Shown here piece by piece: positions 60,051-64,000 of a DNA stretch of 64,000 bases. The notes beneath the pieces were generated by a model. It was not told where the DNA came from and did no database searches. It saw only the letters and a list, made by a program, of their open reading frames with translations. The stretch's first letter is position 1, and every line of letters begins with the position of its first letter. The translations under genes were made by a program, and so were the position numbers. The stretch is from Formicarius rufipectus (taxonomy: Eukaryota > Chordata > Aves > Passeriformes > Formicariidae), in assembly GCA_013399695.1 (NCBI GenBank), contig VXAU01000307.1:248001-312000 (forward strand). Reading direction: 5' to 3'.

Positions 60051-62466
60051 CCTCTTGGACCTGCTTGCAGCCACCTGTGTGCACTGATGTCCATGCAGAA
60101 GTTGTCAGCTTCCATGCATCACAGGGTTCAGGAGCTTCCGCTTGAGGTTTTGGGGATGGGGGAAGCCTCCAGGGTTCATTCATCCGTTAGTCCTGGCTTG
60201 AGGAGAAGCAGAGGCCAAGCCTCAGTGCCTTGCACTCCACAGCCAGTTGAGCAGCTTGGTGGTCCCAGTCCCACCTCACACTGAACACCACCAAGCATGT
60301 ACTTCCTAGGGATGTCTTAGCAACCCACAGGAGAGCATTCTGCTGCCAGGCACCCACAAAAATGCCTCCTAAGTCTGAGCCAGTGTAAGCCAGGAGTGCC
60401 TGTTCAGAAAAGCAGATGGGATTAGCTGCCTACTCTTCCCTGCCTGCTTTCATTCATCCACAGGCAAGCTGGCTTTTCAATGGACAAAGCTTCATTTTGA
60501 GTACAGGTGGAGTTCCTCCAGCCCTGATGCCTGGACCAAGCAGCACCTGCTTCCACAGCCAGTTTTCCTCCTCTTATAGTCCTCTTTCCAAACCTGGCCT
60601 GTCCCCACAGATCCCTCATCACCTCCACCTTAAGAAAAGGACATATTGCATGTGCAGAACTTAGAATAAGAATGCACCCTGCTGGCAAAATCCATCTGGT
60701 CCCTCCTGCATCCACCTGGGCTGCAAGGCTGGACGTCTCAAGATGTGGCATTTGCAATCAGGATCCATCTGTCAACCACAGTTAGGACTCCCAATCATCA
60801 CCCCAACTTCGTGTTGGGAGTGGGAGTGGGATGGGCATTTTTTCAGGCACGAAAGTGGCCTCTGAGCAGACGTGGGGATGTTGTTGAGGCTCACATGTGG
60901 GGAAGAGTTTGCAAACTGCCCACCAAACCAACACCACCCATATAAAGTAGCTTCCAAATGCTTTCAGGGAGTTCTTCAAACCATTACGGTTTTACACCTG
61001 CAGTGGGGAATGCAGCCCGTGGGCTGAGAGATGTATTAACATGTTTTCCCAGGGAATAGGGGTATCAGTGCTGCTGCAGATTCTGGGATGAGCAGGGATC
61101 CACTGTGCTTGATGCCCTCTCTTCCTCCATGTTGTGGGAAGGGGGTTGCTGGTCTAGGGATGGAGTGCTCTAAAGGACATGGATGCTCTGTCCCCATCTC
61201 AGGGTGGGACTCTTGGTGTCTCCCGACATCCGGAGGTAGCCCACTCTTAAAGGCAAGAGGCACATCACTGGTTCAAGGTTCCCACAGTACTAGGACTTAA
61301 ATGAATAAAATTAATTCAACAAGGGTCTTCTGAAATGCTACAGAGGAGCAAGGCTGCTGAGTGGGAGTTGCCTCCTCTGGCCATTACAGCCGTGATGTGT
61401 CTGCAGGGCTGGGTCAAATGTCTGCCCCAGTTGCTGTGTTGACAACCCAACAAGGATATTAATTTGTATTTCTCTGTGGTCTCTTGTTTCCCCTTCAATC
61501 CCTCTCCAAAGGACTGAGAGATTTGCTTCTGATTCTCAAACACATCATTAGCTCCCTGTCTGGGTGTCCTGCAGATCCCAGATCTGTCCATGTGCCTCTG
61601 CTCACTGTAGGATCCTGCTGAGGCTGGTAGTGATGTTTTGCTCTGTCTGGGTTCTTGGGAAAACAAGTCTTTAATGTGTTTATAAACTGCTGTTATCCAG
61701 CTGAGCCGACACCCTGGCACGTGTTTGGGAATCCAGAAAGGTGTGAGATAGGAAGGACAGCAATACAAATTAAGTGATGAGGAAGACAACTCTGTCACCT
61801 GGGTGGCACTGGAGGAGGCACTGGCAAACACCCAGGGCAAAATGGTGTTTGCTGCTGGTGTTGTGCAGACCAGACCATTGAATTCACCCTCCTGTTCCTC
61901 TCAGAGCTTCTACTCAGACAGTACTTCAAGATCTCTAGGTTAACAGCAACGTTTTTGTTTGCACACCCATCATTATGTTCCCACCAGGGTGATTTAAACC
62001 TCAGATAAATCAATAATTAACTGCTTGCACCTCTGAAGCCCCCAGGGACCTCAGGGACATCAGTAACTGAAGCCATGAGACGCCCACGTTGGGTGGGTAA
62101 TTGCTCATGATCCCAGATTTGGAGCCAGATATAGAGAGGTCATTGTGAGACCAGGGGGCAGGAGGTTCAAGTAACCACTCTTGGTCACCTCAGGGTGTTT
62201 GTAGACACAGGAAGTACCCACAGCTCCTCTTGGTTCTGCTCATCAGCTGCCTCAGTTACCCACACCTAGGAATTTAAAATCCATTTTGTTCCTAAACCTG
62301 GAACTTTAACCAGCCTCTCCTTTAAAAGAACCAGGATTTTTCTGACCTTACTTTCCCCTTCCTGCCCAACTCCCTTTGAGAGGAATAAGCAGTGTTTGTG
62401 TCTGCCTGATGGCTGCAGGATTTTTGGTGAGTTGTTCTTGTGGAGCTGGAAGAATTCCACATCACT

Positions 62467-62602
62467 GGAAGTGTCCAAAGCCAGGTTGGACAGGGCTTAG
62501 GGAAACCTGGTCTAGTGAAAGGTGTCTCTACCCATAGCAAAAGATTGGAACAAAATGAGCTTTCAGGTCCCTTCCAGCCCAAACATTCCGTGGTTCTGTG
62601 AA
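62467..62602 (+). repeat. CR1 LINE 3' fragment
   Basis: Plus-strand CR1: 'ggaagtgtccaaagccaggt', 'tggtctagtgaaaggtgtct', 'aggtcccttccagcccaaac' and tail 'attccgtggttctgtga'. Confidence 0.92.
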
Positions 62603-63034
62603 TTGGTCAGTGACACTTAATGCAAGTTATAGGTTGCATTGTGATCAGCTGTCCATTGAGGTGGTGGTCACAGTCCAGGTAATCTGGACAGTCACTGTGC
62701 AGCACATTTTGGAGACCATTCTGATTAAAGTCATTGATGACCAGTGGCCATCATGAGATCAGGTCCACACTGCACCAGTAGGATTTCCTGCTGTTCCCAA
62801 AACAGTCAAAACACCCTGAGAAGAAGCTGATGCTCATGGTGCAGATCCATCTTAGAGGAAACATGATGAAAGTCTGTGGGAGTGAAATGCCTCATGGCTG
62901 GGTGAAGCCAGGACCTTTGCAAGGCTGGGCACAGGGTGTCATCAGTAATTTAAAAGCTTTATCTGCTTTAAATGTCAATAGCTCCTTTCTTGGAGTCATA
63001 ATAATTGCCATGATTTGCATGTCTCAGTCACACG

Positions 63035-63130
63035 CCCCAGAGCGCTTTGCAGAGGAAGATGAGTAAATCATTCCCGTTTGCCAGATGGGAAATCAGGGTA
63101 CAGAGGTGATGGGAGCCCACACAGGTCTGG
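63035..63130 (+). repeat. Ancient L3/MIR-type 3' relic
   Basis: 'gagcgctttgcagaggaaga', 'tcccgtttgccagatgggaa', 'cagggtacagaggtgatggg' and 'cccacacaggtctgg' follow the same order as the deeply conserved amniote L3/MIR/L2-type 3' end (crossing 'cagatggggaaactgaggcacagag'). The exact family needs a library search. Its survival suggests either slow local decay or co-option. Confidence 0.5.
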
Positions 63131-64000
63131 AAATAAAACTCAGTCTCCAGTGCTGGTGTTTTCCAGGTCCTGCATGGAAGCTGTTGGCTCAAAGGAGGGT
63201 TTTTGTCATTGTCTAACTCTGCTTTGCCTTGTTGTCCCTGTGGGGGCAGGAATGGTGTGGTGGGATCTCAGTGTGGCTCTGTCCTTGGGTCAGACAGGGC
63301 TGGAGGCTGGGGGAAGAGCTAAGCCCATGGAAGAGTTGATGGTCCCACCATGTCCCACCATCTCCAGGAAAGGAACTTGTGTAGTGGTGTCTGTGGAGTG
63401 AGTTATTCCCAAAGAAGCTGTGAGTGGTACAGAGAAGCTCAGTGAGACCCCAGCCATCCATGGGCAGGGGTGTTTGTTCACTCCTTGTGCTGTCACAGGT
63501 TTCTCCAGCACCTCCTGAGCTTCTTCTGAACTGCAGTGCTACAAACTACTCATCCCACTGGGTTATACTCCTCAGAAAGCAAAGCTACACTCCAGAACCT
63601 CCTCCAAGCCAGGGCATAACTACAAGCAATATTTAAATGGTAAACAAGGAATAATGCAGTGATGTTAACAGTGCAAAATATAATTTATGGAGACCTCTCT
63701 AGAAAGGTTTGACCAGAGAGCTGGTGGAGGGTGTGGTTCTCCAGGACAGCAACAAAGGATGGAGGCTGTCCCAACCTCCTCCAACCTATTTGATTTGTCT
63801 CAGGCCCTTTCCAAAGAGCCATTTAGGGCTCCAGCCTTTTGCAGCACATTGCCAGTAAGATCAAATATGTAGCACAGCCTCTCTCAGCTTTTTATATAGC
63901 TCCTAGCACAGATATCTAAGCATTATATATTTCTTTTTGTGCAGTATTTCTGACTCAGTATTTCCTGCCTCCTTGACAATGACTGAGTAAACAGCCAGAG

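Larger units (their letters stand above)
1..64000 (+). other. CTIF: CTIF gene, internal part (intron-dominated span)
   Basis: Three phase-compatible exons on the plus strand identify the CTIF locus. CTIF is a cytoplasmic, perinuclear MIF4G protein. It replaces eIF4G on mRNAs capped by the nuclear cap-binding complex CBP80/20, recruits eIF3 and supports the pioneer round of translation that feeds nonsense-mediated decay. The first visible exon has a 3' splice site and the last has a 5' splice site, so transcription extends beyond both. I assign the whole window to the gene because no other gene interrupts it. That extension is inference: the upstream N-terminal exons, the remaining MIF4G exons, the promoter and the polyadenylation site were not found. 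Only about 0.8 kb of the 64 kb is coding. Confidence 0.78.
46914..64000 (+). other. Start of a long CTIF intron (over 17 kb)
   Basis: The intron begins GTAATGAGAAAG and runs off the window. I searched for the next exon (expected to encode KDFTVREEL...) and did not recognise it. The stretch holds two N bases with duplicated flanks, AT-rich microsatellites, a 12-bp minisatellite, and CR1 and older repeat fragments, all listed separately. In 47585-48590, 50563-51035, 52867-53529, 53601-54678, 55346-58367, 58489-59569, 60051-62466 and 62603-63030 I see nothing supportable. Confidence 0.75.

Noticed and set aside
59612..60115. 167-codon reverse-strand frame
   Set aside because: It is a translation of the antisense of the CR1 fragment at 59570-60050.

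Overview
The window is bird genomic DNA from a draft assembly. It is not prokaryotic, viral or plasmid sequence. The main evidence is about thirty copies of the 3' end of the avian CR1 LINE, on both strands. Those on the plus strand end in the family's ATTCTRTG-type tail. Three short coding blocks bounded by GT-AG splice sites are embedded in many kilobases of non-coding sequence. Two single-base N characters mark joins between contigs.

The only protein-coding gene I can support is CTIF (CBP80/20-dependent translation initiation factor, KIAA0427) on the plus strand, seen as three consecutive internal exons: 21761-21837, 44441-44882 and 46614-46913. Their phases match (77 + 442 + 300 = 819 nt, 273 codons). 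Together they encode part of the basic, Gln/His-rich linker and the first part of the MIF4G domain. Start codon, N-terminal CBP80-binding region, rest of MIF4G, stop codon and promoter are not visible. The flanking exons therefore probably lie outside the window, or are too short and diverged to recognise by eye.

Layout: 1-21760 is intron upstream of the first visible exon, with CR1 fragments, simple repeats and an ancient palindromic repeat. 21838-44440 is a 22.6 kb intron with many CR1 fragments. 44883-46613 is a 1.7 kb intron without recognisable repeats. 46914-64000 is the start of a long intron. That last intron holds an apparent assembly duplication (49007-49535 against 49536-50371, around a TA/TATG microsatellite), an unusual 12-bp-period minisatellite with a 263-bp higher-order repeat (about 51893-52656), more CR1 fragments, and an old MIR/L3-like relic.

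Most open reading frames over 60 codons are chance or antisense frames. The most unusual structure is the 12-bp minisatellite, which is open for about 250 codons on both strands. The sequence favours a repeat-composition effect over a gene, but its layered structure and telomere-like hexamers merit a check. I found no RNA genes, CRISPR arrays or novel gene system.
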